NCBI GenBank assembly: GCA_050747245.1
Contig: JBOGNO010000012.1
Span: 62,001 to 126,000, forward strand
Direction: 5' to 3'
DNA: 64,000 nucleotides
Source: JBOGNO01 sp050747245
GTDB lineage: Bacteria; Acidobacteriota; Terriglobia; Acidiferrales; UBA7541
Shown: one piece after another, positions 44,096 through 52,797 of the stretch
Position numbering within the stretch: the stretch's first letter is position 1
Layout of the letters: each line of letters opens with the position of its first letter
Made by a program: the position numbers and the translations under genes
Notes under the pieces: model-generated
What the model was told of the DNA's origin: nothing
The model's input: only the letters and a program-made list of their open reading frames with translations
Databases searched by the model: none

Positions 44096-44515
44096 CTATG
44101 CGCCGAAAGCTTGCTTCACGTGCGGCTTCAGGAGATACATGATGATGATGACGTAAATGGCGCAGATAAAGAGCTGCCAGATGAGGGCAAAGATATTGAA
44201 GTGCATCACCACGGGAAACAGGCCAAGGACGGCGAAAACCAATCCAATCGCGGTGAGGACGAGAGTCAGGACGCGCGCCCAATTCTTCAGCTTCCAAAGA
44301 CCCACGCCGATGGCGAGATATAGGACGGCGAAAAGGAGGCAGACGACTCCGAGTGCCGCTCCCATGCCAGCGAGCATGGCCGCGCCCGGAGAAGCAGACA
44401 ACATTCGCGAGAAGGCGGCCCCGCCGACGAGCATGGCGAATCCGACCAACAGCGTACACGCTGCCCCAAGGAATGCCAGAACTGCCAAAATGGTCACGCC
44501 CGTGGGTCGTTGCAT
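44096..44515 (-). CDS. Small four-helix membrane protein, paralogue of previous gene
   Basis: A 139-residue protein with four hydrophobic segments, opening MQRPTGVTILAVLAFLGAAC, with GLWKLKNWARVLTLVLTAIGL in the middle and MYLLKPHVKQAFGA at the end. The ATG at 44515 has a strong GGGAGG site. It lies 118 bases upstream of its paralogue on the same strand. The conserved, exposed GLWxLKNWAR and VKQAFG motifs suggest a conserved interaction rather than free drift. Function unknown. Confidence 0.78.
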   Translation of the reverse strand: MQRPTGVTILAVLAFLGAACTLLVGFAMLVGGAAFSRMLSASPGAAMLAGMGAALGVVCLLFAVLYLAIGVGLWKLKNWARVLTLVLTAIGLVFAVLGLFPVVMHFNIFALIWQLFICAIYVIIIMYLLKPHVKQAFGA

Positions 44516-44601
44516 GCGCCACCTCCCAAGTAAAGCAGAACCGGCCGAGATGCGCCCAAGGTACGCGCGACGGGCAGCGGGGTCAAGCGGAAATTCGAGA
44601 G

Positions 44602-44973
44602 CTAGCGATTCAGGCGGCGATACGGCTTCTGACCAGGGACCGGGAAGTACACATGCCAGAACTGGTCGGCCGGATGAGGGAATTCGACACCCACTTCGCG
44701 GATGCCTCTACGTTCACGGCCAACGAAGACGACGCGACATTCGCGCTCTTCCTGGGTGCGAGCGTTTGTGAGGATAAGCGTCTGCCCGACGTGCACGGCA
44801 AAATTCAGGGTGATGAGTGCGCCGAATAGATTAACGTTAAGGGTTTGCGAGTCGCCGCGAACGGGAGTGCCGTCTGCCAGGCGGCTGTAAACCTGAAGTG
44901 GGACTTCGAGCTGGAGGCGCTTGCTGCGCCGCTGGCCCTTGATGCGCGCAGCGGTACCGTTGGAAGGGGTCAT
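44602..44973 (-). CDS. PilZ-domain protein
   Basis: A 123-residue, probably single-domain PilZ protein. The N-terminal RRSKRLQLEVPLQVYS holds the arginine switch (RRxxR-like), and DSQTLNVNLFGALITL corresponds to the second motif (canonical D/NxSxxG; here NVNLFG, with Asn where Ser is usual). GQTLIL and ECRVVFVG complete the barrel. PilZ domains bind cyclic di-GMP, but the altered second motif makes binding uncertain. A diguanylate cyclase is encoded at 11472. The ATG at 44973 is the first in frame. It is monocistronic. Confidence 0.8.
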   Translation of the reverse strand: MTPSNGTAARIKGQRRSKRLQLEVPLQVYSRLADGTPVRGDSQTLNVNLFGALITLNFAVHVGQTLILTNARTQEERECRVVFVGRERRGIREVGVEFPHPADQFWHVYFPVPGQKPYRRLNR

Positions 44974-45084
44974 GGGAAAAGGATAAAAAGCGGAAGAGCC
45001 GGGCGCAATAGTACTTCGCGTTCGTGGTAAACTTTTAATATCGGCCCGCCAAGGGATGCGGGCAGGACAATAGGATTCCCGGGA

Positions 45085-45504
45085 ATGGCTAAAATGAGCG
45101 ACAAAAAATCACGTTCGGACGCGGAGTGGCTGAAAGAGCTGTCGAAAGAGCAGTACTGGGTGACCCGGGAGAAGGGAACTGAAGCTGCCTTCACGGGCGC
45201 TTACGTGGATGAAGAAACGCCCGGAACATATGTGTGCATTTGTTGCAGGCAACCGCTATTTTCTTCCACGGCGAAGTTCCACTCGGGGAGCGGATGGCCG
45301 AGCTTTTGGACGCCGCTGGAGGCGAGGAATATCGAACTCAAGCAGGACATGGACCACGGAATGACGCGCACGGAAGTGAAGTGCAGCCGGTGCGATGCGC
45401 ATCTGGGCCACGTTTTCGACGATGGACCCCAGCCCACCGGGCTGCGTTTCTGCATCAATTCGGCGGCACTGCTGCTCCGGCCGGAATCCAAGAAGTCGGA
45501 GTAA
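45085..45504 (+). CDS. msrB: Peptide-methionine (R)-S-oxide reductase MsrB
   Basis: Reduces the R form of methionine sulfoxide in proteins. The 139-residue protein has the structural zinc site (Cys51/Cys54 in CICC and Cys100/Cys103 in CSRC), the substrate motif GSGWPSF, RCDAHLGHVFDDGP and the catalytic Cys123 in RFCINS. No signal peptide is present, so it is cytoplasmic. The ATG at 45085 or the ATG three codons later are both possible. The stop TAA at 45502-45504 is followed in the same frame, with no further stop, by the TonB receptor gene. Confidence 0.95.
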   Translation: MAKMSDKKSRSDAEWLKELSKEQYWVTREKGTEAAFTGAYVDEETPGTYVCICCRQPLFSSTAKFHSGSGWPSFWTPLEARNIELKQDMDHGMTRTEVKCSRCDAHLGHVFDDGPQPTGLRFCINSAALLLRPESKKSE

Positions 45505-45558
45505 ACCATCCGAACCCAGGGCAATTTTAAGCCACGGCATTTTTTTCTCCTCGCAGCC

Positions 45559-48555
45559 GTGTGTCTGCTCATTGCAAGGTCCGCGGGCGCGCAAGTGTTT
45601 CGGGGCAGCTTGACGGGCACGGTGGTGGATGCGAGCGGGGCGGTGGTTCCCGCGGCGAAGATCGTTGTGCGCGCGCCGGATTTTGGATTTGAACGGGACG
45701 CTACATCCAATGCGCGAGGGGAATTTCGGTTTGACGATTTGACGCCGGGAGAGTACATCGTGACGGTGAGCGCGAAAGGATTCGCGGAGGCGCGGGCCGA
45801 AGTCACGGTGGTGGTCAGCGCGGTGCGCGAGCTGGCGGTGAAACTCCAGCCGGCGCCGTTGGAGGAGAAGGTCATAGTGGATGGCGAAGGTTCCATCACC
45901 ACGCAGCCGCTGGATACTTCCACGGCCGTGCACCAGGCCACGGTCACGGCGCAGGACCTGGAGACGCTGCCGCTGGCGGGGCGGAGCTTCGCCAACATCG
46001 CGTATCTTGCGCCCGGGACGGAACCCGTGGAGCCTTCCGATCCCACCAAAGCGCGCATCACTGCGGTTTCCACGGGCGGGAGTTCCGGGCTCAACAACGA
46101 GGTTTCCGTGGATGGCGCGGACAATTCCGATGACTACATCGGAGGCTTCCTCCAGAATTTTTCGCCCGATGCGATTCAGGAGTTCGCCGTGCGCACGGCG
46201 CTGGAAGACGCCGACACGGGACGCACGACCGCGGGATCGGTGGTGATCACGACGAAGGCGGGAACGGACGAATGGCATGGCGACGCGGCCATTTTCGTGC
46301 GCGACGCTGCGCTCAATGCGCGGTTCCCGATAGACAATCCGGCTCCCAATCCGAAGCAGCCTTTTTCGCGGCAGAATTATGCAGGCACGATCGGGGGCCC
46401 CATTCAGCGCGACAAGCTCTTTTTCTTCGCCTCGTTCGAATACGTGCATGAGAACGCGAGCTTGGCGTACAGTCCCGCGAGCCTCGCGCAATTCAACGAG
46501 CTGGCATCGCTGGCGTCGCAGGGACTGATCCCCGGGGCGAATTCGATCGCCGTTCCGACGAGCGTGGCGGTGCCGTTCCTCGACTATCTTTCGACGATGC
46601 GGCTGGACTGGGCGCAGTCGGAGCGCTCGCGGTGGTTTCTGCGCGCCGCTTCGGACGATTACACGACGCGCAACGCGCTGGTGCAGCAGGCGGCGCTGCC
46701 CGCGACGGGCGCGGAATCGCACAACAACTACATGAACCTGGCAATCAGCAATGAATTCACTTTCAGCCCGGAGTGGGAGGGGAGTCTTGTCGTCGGCGCG
46801 AGCGGACTGCACCTGACCGAATCGCGCAATTCGCAGCTGGGGTTCGCGCTGGCGTTTCCATTCACCTCGACATCGAGCACGATCTCCGGCCTCGAGACTT
46901 TCGGCGACAACCAGTTCATCACGCCCATCACGGCATTTCCAATTTTGCGCAACCAGGAAAAATATCAAGTGCGATACGACGTGATCCGCGCCGGGCGGCA
47001 CACTCCGCGCTTCGGCGTGAGTTTTATTCATGAGCCGGTGCTAAGCGGAGCGCTGACGGCCACGCAGGAAACGCTGACGACGTTTCAATTGAATCCGGCG
47101 GACTACATCGGCAACCCGAAGCAATTTTCCGCGGACCTGATTTGCAATCAAGGGCAGGATCCCGCGCTGCCGCTCGCGACTCCCAACACCACGTGCGTGA
47201 CGACGCCCGCAGGCGACGGCAGCTTCGTGCAGAACGTGCAGCGATTGGGGCTCTATGTGGAGGATTCGTGGAAGATTCGCGCGCACTTCACGCTGAACTA
47301 TGGAGTGCGCTATGACACGACGTTCGGGCTTTTCCGCGCTTCGGGGCGGAGCCAGTTGCAAAATCCCGCGCTACTCACGCTACGCGCGCTGAGCAATCCG
47401 CTGGTGTCCAGCGCACCCCAGGATTATCGCGGCGCGATTGCTCCGAGGATCGGCATCGTTTATGCCCCGGGCCAATCAGAACGGACGGTGATTCGGGCGG
47501 GATTCGGACTGTATTACAACGACCTGGCGCAAAGCGGATGGGTGACGGCACTTCAGGCGGTGAATACTGCGCCGGGAACGTGTGTGATCCCAGGCGATCC
47601 AGGGTGTCTGCCAGCGGCCTCGCCGGGCGCGCTAATTGATCCGCATTACAAGACTCCGTATGCGCTGCACGTGACGGCGGGCGTGCAGCACGCGTTCAAT
47701 CAGGATTGGAGCGCGGGCGCGGATTGGACGCACGAGGAAGGGAATCACGCTTACCGGCGGTATCAGTATGAAGCGGGCTTCACGATTGCCGCGACGGCGC
47801 CGAGCGTGACGGTGTTCCGCACGGACAACCGTTCGAGATACGACGCGATGTCACTCCACCTGCAAGGGAACATGTCGCGGAGATTCAGCCTGGTGATGAA
47901 TTATACGCTCTCGAGCGCGGAGACGTGGGGCTGCGTGCTGGGCGAACTTTTCGATTACGTCAACGGTGTATGCAATCCTCTCAACGCGTTCGGCAAGGGC
48001 GATTACGGGCCGTCGGGGGAAGACGTGACGCACCGCTTCGTGCTGGCGGGGACGCTACATGCGCCGGGTGGTTTCGAACTTACCACGCTGACGCAGGCGG
48101 AGAGCGCGCGGCCATTCACGCTCACCACCAGCGTGCCGGTAAACGGACTGGGGGATTCGTTCGACAATCGCGCGGTGGTCAACGGCGTTTCGACGAACCT
48201 CGATCAATTTCGTGGGACGCCATACATCCAGGCGGACTTGCGCGTAAGCCGGCCGATCAAATTTCGCGAGCGGATTTCCGCGACTCCGTTCATTGAGTTC
48301 TTTAATTTGTTTAACCGCAATAATCCCGGTGCGAATTTTGTGACTAATGTCGCAGCGCTGCCGGTGCCACAAAACGAAGTGCAGGCAGGGAACATCACGG
48401 ACGTCTGCACCAACGCCGCCTGCACGACAACCACGCCGATTACCAACTTGAATCAACTTCGCGTTCCGGCGGGAGCGCTCGGAGACTTCTTCGGGCCCGG
48501 AACGACGGTCGGCATTCCGTTTGCGGCGCAGATTGGATTCCGGCTCGACTTCTGA
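45559..48555 (+). CDS. Oar-like TonB-dependent receptor with carboxypeptidase-regulatory domain
   Basis: An outer-membrane protein of about 1,000 residues. The N-terminal carboxypeptidase-regulatory-like fold (GSLTGTVVDASGAVVPAAKI... GEFRFDDLTPGEYIV) is followed by a plug (LPLAGRSFANIAYLAPG, VSVDGADNSDDY) and a long barrel (RQNYAGTIGGPI, KLFFFASFEY, LNYGVRYDT) ending in Phe. This is the acidobacterial Oar/CirA-like layout. The first usable standard start is GTG 45559, which would leave only an 11-residue leader. In-frame sequence upstream encodes a far better signal peptide (PRHFFLLAAVCLLIARSAGA) reachable from an ATC at 45508 with GGAG six bases before it. Probable role: uptake or binding of a large oligomer. 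Confidence 0.88.
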   Translation: MCLLIARSAGAQVFRGSLTGTVVDASGAVVPAAKIVVRAPDFGFERDATSNARGEFRFDDLTPGEYIVTVSAKGFAEARAEVTVVVSAVRELAVKLQPAPLEEKVIVDGEGSITTQPLDTSTAVHQATVTAQDLETLPLAGRSFANIAYLAPGTEPVEPSDPTKARITAVSTGGSSGLNNEVSVDGADNSDDYIGGFLQNFSPDAIQEFAVRTALEDADTGRTTAGSVVITTKAGTDEWHGDAAIFVRDAALNARFPIDNPAPNPKQPFSRQNYAGTIGGPIQRDKLFFFASFEYVHENASLAYSPASLAQFNELASLASQGLIPGANSIAVPTSVAVPFLDYLSTMRLDWAQSERSRWFLRAASDDYTTRNALVQQAALPATGAESHNNYMNLAISNEFTFSPEWEGSLVVGASGLHLTESRNSQLGFALAFPFTSTSSTISGLETFGDNQFITPITAFPILRNQEKYQVRYDVIRAGRHTPRFGVSFIHEPVLSGALTATQETLTTFQLNPADYIGNPKQFSADLICNQGQDPALPLATPNTTCVTTPAGDGSFVQNVQRLGLYVEDSWKIRAHFTLNYGVRYDTTFGLFRASGRSQLQNPALLTLRALSNPLVSSAPQDYRGAIAPRIGIVYAPGQSERTVIRAGFGLYYNDLAQSGWVTALQAVNTAPGTCVIPGDPGCLPAASPGALIDPHYKTPYALHVTAGVQHAFNQDWSAGADWTHEEGNHAYRRYQYEAGFTIAATAPSVTVFRTDNRSRYDAMSLHLQGNMSRRFSLVMNYTLSSAETWGCVLGELFDYVNGVCNPLNAFGKGDYGPSGEDVTHRFVLAGTLHAPGGFELTTLTQAESARPFTLTTSVPVNGLGDSFDNRAVVNGVSTNLDQFRGTPYIQADLRVSRPIKFRERISATPFIEFFNLFNRNNPGANFVTNVAALPVPQNEVQAGNITDVCTNAACTTTTPITNLNQLRVPAGALGDFFGPGTTVGIPFAAQIGFRLDF

Positions 48556-48627
48556 ATTTGCATTTTGCCAGCAGACTCCAATTCTCCAAGAAAAACTGAT
48601 TGACGCAGCGGAGCCGCCGGCGGGCGG

Positions 48628-48636
48628 TGCTATCAT
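48628..48636 (+). promoter_or_regulatory. Extended -10 promoter of the amidohydrolase gene
   Basis: TGC-TATCAT at 48628-48636, identical in core to the element before tRNA-Lys (16935-16943). Transcription would begin near 48643, giving a leader of about 16 bases that includes GCAGGG before the ATG at 48659. Confidence 0.4.
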
Positions 48637-48658
48637 TCTTCTCCGCAGGGCACTTCGC

Positions 48659-49981
48659 ATGCTCAGACGCATCATCATTCTGCTCGTCTTGATAGCGCCG
48701 CTTGCGGCAGCGCAATCGGCGGATTCCGATCTGCTGGAAAAAGTCCGCGCAATTCCGGCGATTGACAATCATTCGCACCCGCCACGGCTCGTCGCGCCGG
48801 GCGAAATGGACGACGAATACGACGCGCTGCCCTGCGAGCCGCTCGAGCCGACGAAGCCCACGCTTACAGGACGTCCGGAGAATCCGCAATTTATCGCCGC
48901 GTGGAAAGCCCTGTACGAGTACAAATACGATGATGCCGCGCCGGAGCATGTTCGCGAACTGCTGGCCACCAAGAATGCGAAGCGAACCGAGGAAGGCGAT
49001 AACTACGCCAACTGGGTCCTCGGGCGGCTGGGCATTGAGACGGAGCTTGCCAATCGCGTGGCGCTCGGGCGCGGGCTCGCACCGCCGCATTTTCGCTGGG
49101 TACCGTTTGAAGATGCGCTGCTATTTCCGCTAGCCAACGAACGCTTGGCGGCTGCAACTCCAGACAGAAATATATTTTTCGCGCGCGAAGATGGGCTGCG
49201 AAAACGGTATCTCGAAGCGCTGCATCTTGTGCAGCTCCCGCCGACGCTCAAGGAGTATGTTTCGCAGGTCGTCGTGCCCACAATCGCGGATCACAAAAAA
49301 CAAGGTGCGGTGGCGATCAAATTCGAGGCCGCGTATCTTCGCTCGCTGGATTTCGAACCCGCTGCGGAGCCCGAGGCCGCGAGCATCTACGCCCGCTTCG
49401 TTCGCGGCGGCGTCCCGGGCGATGCCGAATACAAAAAGCTTCAGGATTTTCTTTTTCGGCGAATGGCCACGGAAGCCGGGACGCTTGGACTGCCCGTGCA
49501 CATTCACACGGGGGTGGGATGCGGGAACTATTTTGAATTGGCCGGAGCGAATCCGTTGCTGCTCGAATCGGTTTTCGATGATCCTGCGCTGCGCCGGACG
49601 CGTTTCGTCATGCTGCACGGCGGCGCGGGGCCCTTCACGCAGGCAATCGCGCCACTGCTGATGAAGCCAAACGTGTACGCGGATTTTTCCGAGCAGACCT
49701 GGCTCGTGCCCACGCGCGAGCTGAGCCGCGTGATCCGCTACTGGTTGGAATGGTATCCGGAAAAAATCCTCTTCGGCACGGACCTTTCACCCGGGACTCC
49801 GGAAATTGGGTGGGAGGAAATCGGCTGGCAAACGACGAATTCGGCACGCGAGGCGCTGGCCATCGCGCTTACGGGCATGATGCGGGACCGTGAAATCACG
49901 CGGGCACGCGCTGAAGAAATTGCCGTCATGGTGCTGCGAGGGAATGCGCTGAGACTTTATGGCTGGAGCGAACAGAAATGA
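48659..49981 (+). CDS. Secreted amidohydrolase (metal-dependent hydrolase, Amidohydro_2 type)
   Basis: A 440-residue TIM-barrel hydrolase with a signal peptide (LRRIIILLVLIAPLAAAQS). The metal-site pattern is visible: AIDNHSHP at the first strand, KFEAAYL (the possible lysine position), LPVHIHTG, FVMLHGGAG and LFGTDLSPG for the final Asp. It resembles the amidohydrolase_2/uronate isomerase-like branch that acts on carboxylated or lactone substrates; the substrate is unknown. The frame is open upstream; the ATG at 48659 gives a proper signal peptide. Its stop overlaps the ATG of the DUF4342 gene (ATGA). Confidence 0.82.
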   Translation: MLRRIIILLVLIAPLAAAQSADSDLLEKVRAIPAIDNHSHPPRLVAPGEMDDEYDALPCEPLEPTKPTLTGRPENPQFIAAWKALYEYKYDDAAPEHVRELLATKNAKRTEEGDNYANWVLGRLGIETELANRVALGRGLAPPHFRWVPFEDALLFPLANERLAAATPDRNIFFAREDGLRKRYLEALHLVQLPPTLKEYVSQVVVPTIADHKKQGAVAIKFEAAYLRSLDFEPAAEPEAASIYARFVRGGVPGDAEYKKLQDFLFRRMATEAGTLGLPVHIHTGVGCGNYFELAGANPLLLESVFDDPALRRTRFVMLHGGAGPFTQAIAPLLMKPNVYADFSEQTWLVPTRELSRVIRYWLEWYPEKILFGTDLSPGTPEIGWEEIGWQTTNSAREALAIALTGMMRDREITRARAEEIAVMVLRGNALRLYGWSEQK

Positions 49982-50256
49982 AAAAGGAATACCGAGAAGA
50001 GTTCACAGTTTCCGGGGAAGAATTGATGAGCAAAGTGAAAAAGCTCATCCATGAAGGGAACGCGACGAAGATAGTGATCAAGACGGAGAGCGGGCACACG
50101 GTGCTGGAAGTGCCGCTGACGATTGGCGCGGTGGCGGCAATCGTAGCGCCCGTTCTCGCTGCAGTGGGAGCCGCGGCGGCGCTACTCGCCAAGTGCACGC
50201 TGGTGGTATTGCGCGAAAGAGATGAACCTGCGCCGGGAAGCGAGCCGAAGCGTTAG
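49978..50256 (+). CDS. DUF4342 family protein
   Basis: A 92-residue protein matching the DUF4342 pattern: an N-terminal FTVSGEELMSKVKKLIHEGNATKIVI, then ESGHTVLEVPLTIGAVAAIVAPVLAAVGAAAALL, a hydrophobic stretch that may enter the membrane, and a charged tail. Related proteins often carry an N-terminal UBA-like helix region. Function unknown. The ATG overlaps the amidohydrolase stop by four bases, indicating coupled translation. It converges tail to tail with the symporter gene, overlapping by four bases. Confidence 0.85.
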   Translation: MKKEYREEFTVSGEELMSKVKKLIHEGNATKIVIKTESGHTVLEVPLTIGAVAAIVAPVLAAVGAAAALLAKCTLVVLRERDEPAPGSEPKR

Positions 50257-51641
50257 ACGGGTTCAAAAGCGCGCGGCTTGAATTCGCCTTCGGAGCGCGC
50301 AATCACGACAGTCGCCAGGCAGTTGCCCACCACGTTCACCGCGGTGCGCACCATATCCATCAGGGGATCGATTCCGAAAAGCAAAAACAGCGGCTCCATC
50401 GGCAGATGAAATGAAACCGCCGCTGCGAGGACGATCACGATCGAAGCGCGCGCGACTCCGGCGGTGCCTTTGCTGGAAAGCAACAGCGTGAGCATCATGA
50501 TGGCTTGCTGGCCGAGCGTGAGATGGATGCCCGCGGCCTGGGCGATGAAAATCAGGGCGAGCGATTGATATAGGCTCGAGCCATCGAGATTGAAGCTGTA
50601 GCCCGTAGGCATGACGAAGGCCACAATCGAGCGGGGAACGCCGATGCGCTCCATGGCTTCCATGGCGCGGGGGAGCGCGGCTTCCGAGCTGCTCGTGCCG
50701 AAAGCGATGGCGACCGGTTCGGCGATGGCGCGGAGAAATTCCTTGAGGGGAACGCGCGCGAAAAGGGCAATGGGCAGCAGCACGCCGAGCAGAAAAACAA
50801 CGAGGGCAACGTAGAGCGTGAGCAAAAGCTTTAAAAGAGGAAGCATCACGCCGAAGCCGAGGTGTCCAACGGTGTAAGCGATCGCGCCGAAGACTCCAAC
50901 CGGCGCGAGATACATGACCAGGTTGGTGAACTTAAACATCGTTTCGGCGAGGCTTTCGGAAAAACGCAGCATGGGCTGGCGCTTGGCCTCCGCGACAAGC
51001 GCGAGGGCCATGGCAAACAGTATGCTGAAGACGACGACTTGCAGAATTTGACCTTCGGCGATGGACTTCGCGATGTTTTCGGGAAAGACGCTCAAAATTA
51101 AATCAGAGGTGGAATGGGGCACGGCGGGGAGCTGCTGCGATTCTACCGAAGCGGGGAGCGAAACGCCGACCCCCGCGCGGCTGATGTTTATGGCCGCGAG
51201 ACCGATGGCGAGGGCTATCGTCGAAACAATCTCAAAATAGATGAGCGACTTCACGCCCATGCGGCCGACCTTTTTTAGGTCGCCGTGACCGGCGATTCCG
51301 ACAACGAGCGTGCTAAACAGAAGCGGCGCGAGAATCACGCGAATCAACCGCAGAAAAATTGTGCCGAGAATCTGGAATTTTACCGCCGTGGTGGGGGCAT
51401 CGACGCCGAGGGCGACTCCCGCAGCCAGCGCAGCGACGATCCAGAGCGTGAGCGAACGGCGCGCCGATGCATACGCGGCGAAGGCCACGACAACCGCCCA
51501 GCGCGCGATGACGAGCGGCGCATGCGCAGGGCCTTGCGCGTCCGGACGGGAGATGAGCGCAAGAACCCCGGCGACGGACAGAAACGCCAGCGTGGCGATC
51601 AAGGATACGCGCTCTAGACGGGAGGGTTCGCGGCGAGGCAT
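50253..51641 (-). CDS. Dicarboxylate/amino acid:cation symporter (DAACS family)
   Basis: A 462-residue inner-membrane carrier of the GltP/DctA family. The hairpin-1 serine-rich motif GTSSSEAALPRAME, the VMPTGYSFNLDGSSLYQSLALIFIAQ segment of helix 7 and LLSSKGTAGVARASIV of hairpin 2 are seen. DPLMDMVRTAVNVVGNCLATVVIA of helix 8 is also present, including the conserved Asp and Asn. The N-terminus is longer than in E. coli GltP, with two additional hydrophobic segments before the core. The substrate may be glutamate, aspartate or C4-dicarboxylates. The ATG at 51641 is adopted. The divergent ABC operon promoter starts about 80 bases away. Confidence 0.93.
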   Translation of the reverse strand: MPRREPSRLERVSLIATLAFLSVAGVLALISRPDAQGPAHAPLVIARWAVVVAFAAYASARRSLTLWIVAALAAGVALGVDAPTTAVKFQILGTIFLRLIRVILAPLLFSTLVVGIAGHGDLKKVGRMGVKSLIYFEIVSTIALAIGLAAINISRAGVGVSLPASVESQQLPAVPHSTSDLILSVFPENIAKSIAEGQILQVVVFSILFAMALALVAEAKRQPMLRFSESLAETMFKFTNLVMYLAPVGVFGAIAYTVGHLGFGVMLPLLKLLLTLYVALVVFLLGVLLPIALFARVPLKEFLRAIAEPVAIAFGTSSSEAALPRAMEAMERIGVPRSIVAFVMPTGYSFNLDGSSLYQSLALIFIAQAAGIHLTLGQQAIMMLTLLLSSKGTAGVARASIVIVLAAAVSFHLPMEPLFLLFGIDPLMDMVRTAVNVVGNCLATVVIARSEGEFKPRAFEPV

Positions 51642-51721
51642 TTCCGGCGAAACTTATGCCCTCCTGCCGCGCAAGTCAACTGCAACACGGGCAGTGCGAA
51701 CGCGCCCGACCGCGCGGGACT

Positions 51722-51749
51722 TTGAGAGGCGTCGGATTTTTAGTATAAA
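51722..51749 (+). promoter_or_regulatory. Promoter of the ABC-2/GldG-like operon
   Basis: TTGAGA (51722-51727), a 16-base spacer and TATAAA (51744-51749). Predicted start near 51756, leaving a leader of about 64 bases with GGGAGG (51808-51813) before the TTG start. Confidence 0.5.
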
Positions 51750-51819
51750 GGTATGCTCGGCAGAGCTGCTGGCAACCGCCAGCGCCACCAAGCTTTCATA
51801 AGATCCAGGGAGGCATGCA

Positions 51820-52776
51820 TTGATAGAAGTGCAGGAACTGACGAAGTCGTTTGGCAATATCACCGCAGTTGACCACATCACGTTTTCCGTCAAGAAGGGC
51901 GAAATCCTGGGATTCCTGGGGCCGAACGGCGCGGGCAAGACCACCACCATGCGCATCCTGACGGGATTCATGCCCGCCACGGAGGGTACGGCGCGCATTG
52001 CGGGCTTCGACGTATTTTCGGATTCGATGGAGGTCCGCCGGCGCATCGGATACCTGCCGGAAAATCCGCCGCTGTACTACGACATGAGCGTGTGGACATA
52101 CCTGGACTTCGTCGCGCGAATCAAGAATGTCCCCGCGGAAAAGCGCAAGACGCGCGTGGAAGAGGCGCTCGAAAAGACGAACATCACGGACAAGAAGGAC
52201 GAGCTTATCAAGCGGCTCTCGCGCGGATACAAACAGCGCGTGGGACTGGCGCAGGCCCTGGTGCATGATCCGGACGTAATCATTCTGGACGAGCCGACGG
52301 TGGGGCTGGATCCGAAGCAAATCATCGAAGTGCGCCATCTGGTAAAGAAACTGGCGGGGACGCACACAATCATCCTCTCGACGCACATCCTGCCGGAAGT
52401 GAGTATGACCTGTGACCGCGTGGTGATCATCATGCAAGGAAAAATCGTGGCCGTGGATACGCCGCAAAATCTGACCATGCACTCCAAGGGCGGGATGCGC
52501 ATTCGCCTGGAGGTGCAGGCGGCGGAGAAGCCCTTGCGCGAACTGCTGGCGCAAATTCCCGGCGTCGGGCAAGTGCAGGTTGCGCCGCTGGGAGATTCAG
52601 GAAGGATGGCAGTGACAGTGGAATCCGCCGCGGGGAAGGACCTGCGCAGCATTGTGGCGGCGAAAGTGGTGGGGCAGGGATTCGGGCTTTATGAACTGCA
52701 GAGCATGCGCGCCAGCCTGGAAGACATCTTTCTCGAACTGACCACCGAAGACGCGGCCGAAAAACCCGCGAATTAG
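51820..52776 (+). CDS. ABC transporter ATPase (ABC-2/GldA-like)
   Basis: A 318-residue ATP-binding subunit. Walker A GPNGAGKTT, the Q-loop region LPENPPLYYDMSV, the signature LSRGYKQRVGLAQAL, Walker B VIILDEPTVGLD and the H-loop STHILPEV are present. A C-terminal accessory domain (about 235-318) ends SLEDIFLELT as in ABC-2-type ATPases. The start is TTG at 51820 with GGGAGG six bases upstream; the ATG at 51815 is out of frame. It heads a four-gene operon with an ABC-2 permease, a GldG-like protein and a DUF4340 protein, the layout seen in Gld-type gliding exporters and many non-gliding bacteria. The substrate is unknown. Confidence 0.93.
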   Translation: MIEVQELTKSFGNITAVDHITFSVKKGEILGFLGPNGAGKTTTMRILTGFMPATEGTARIAGFDVFSDSMEVRRRIGYLPENPPLYYDMSVWTYLDFVARIKNVPAEKRKTRVEEALEKTNITDKKDELIKRLSRGYKQRVGLAQALVHDPDVIILDEPTVGLDPKQIIEVRHLVKKLAGTHTIILSTHILPEVSMTCDRVVIIMQGKIVAVDTPQNLTMHSKGGMRIRLEVQAAEKPLRELLAQIPGVGQVQVAPLGDSGRMAVTVESAAGKDLRSIVAAKVVGQGFGLYELQSMRASLEDIFLELTTEDAAEKPAN

Positions 52777-52797
52777 ATTTTCCGAGAGGAGCCTAGG

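Noticed and set aside
45256..47031. A 591-codon open frame on the - strand over msrB and the TonB receptor
   Set aside because: It is Arg/His-rich with no domain pattern and lies opposite two well-supported genes; high GC removes stops in this phase.
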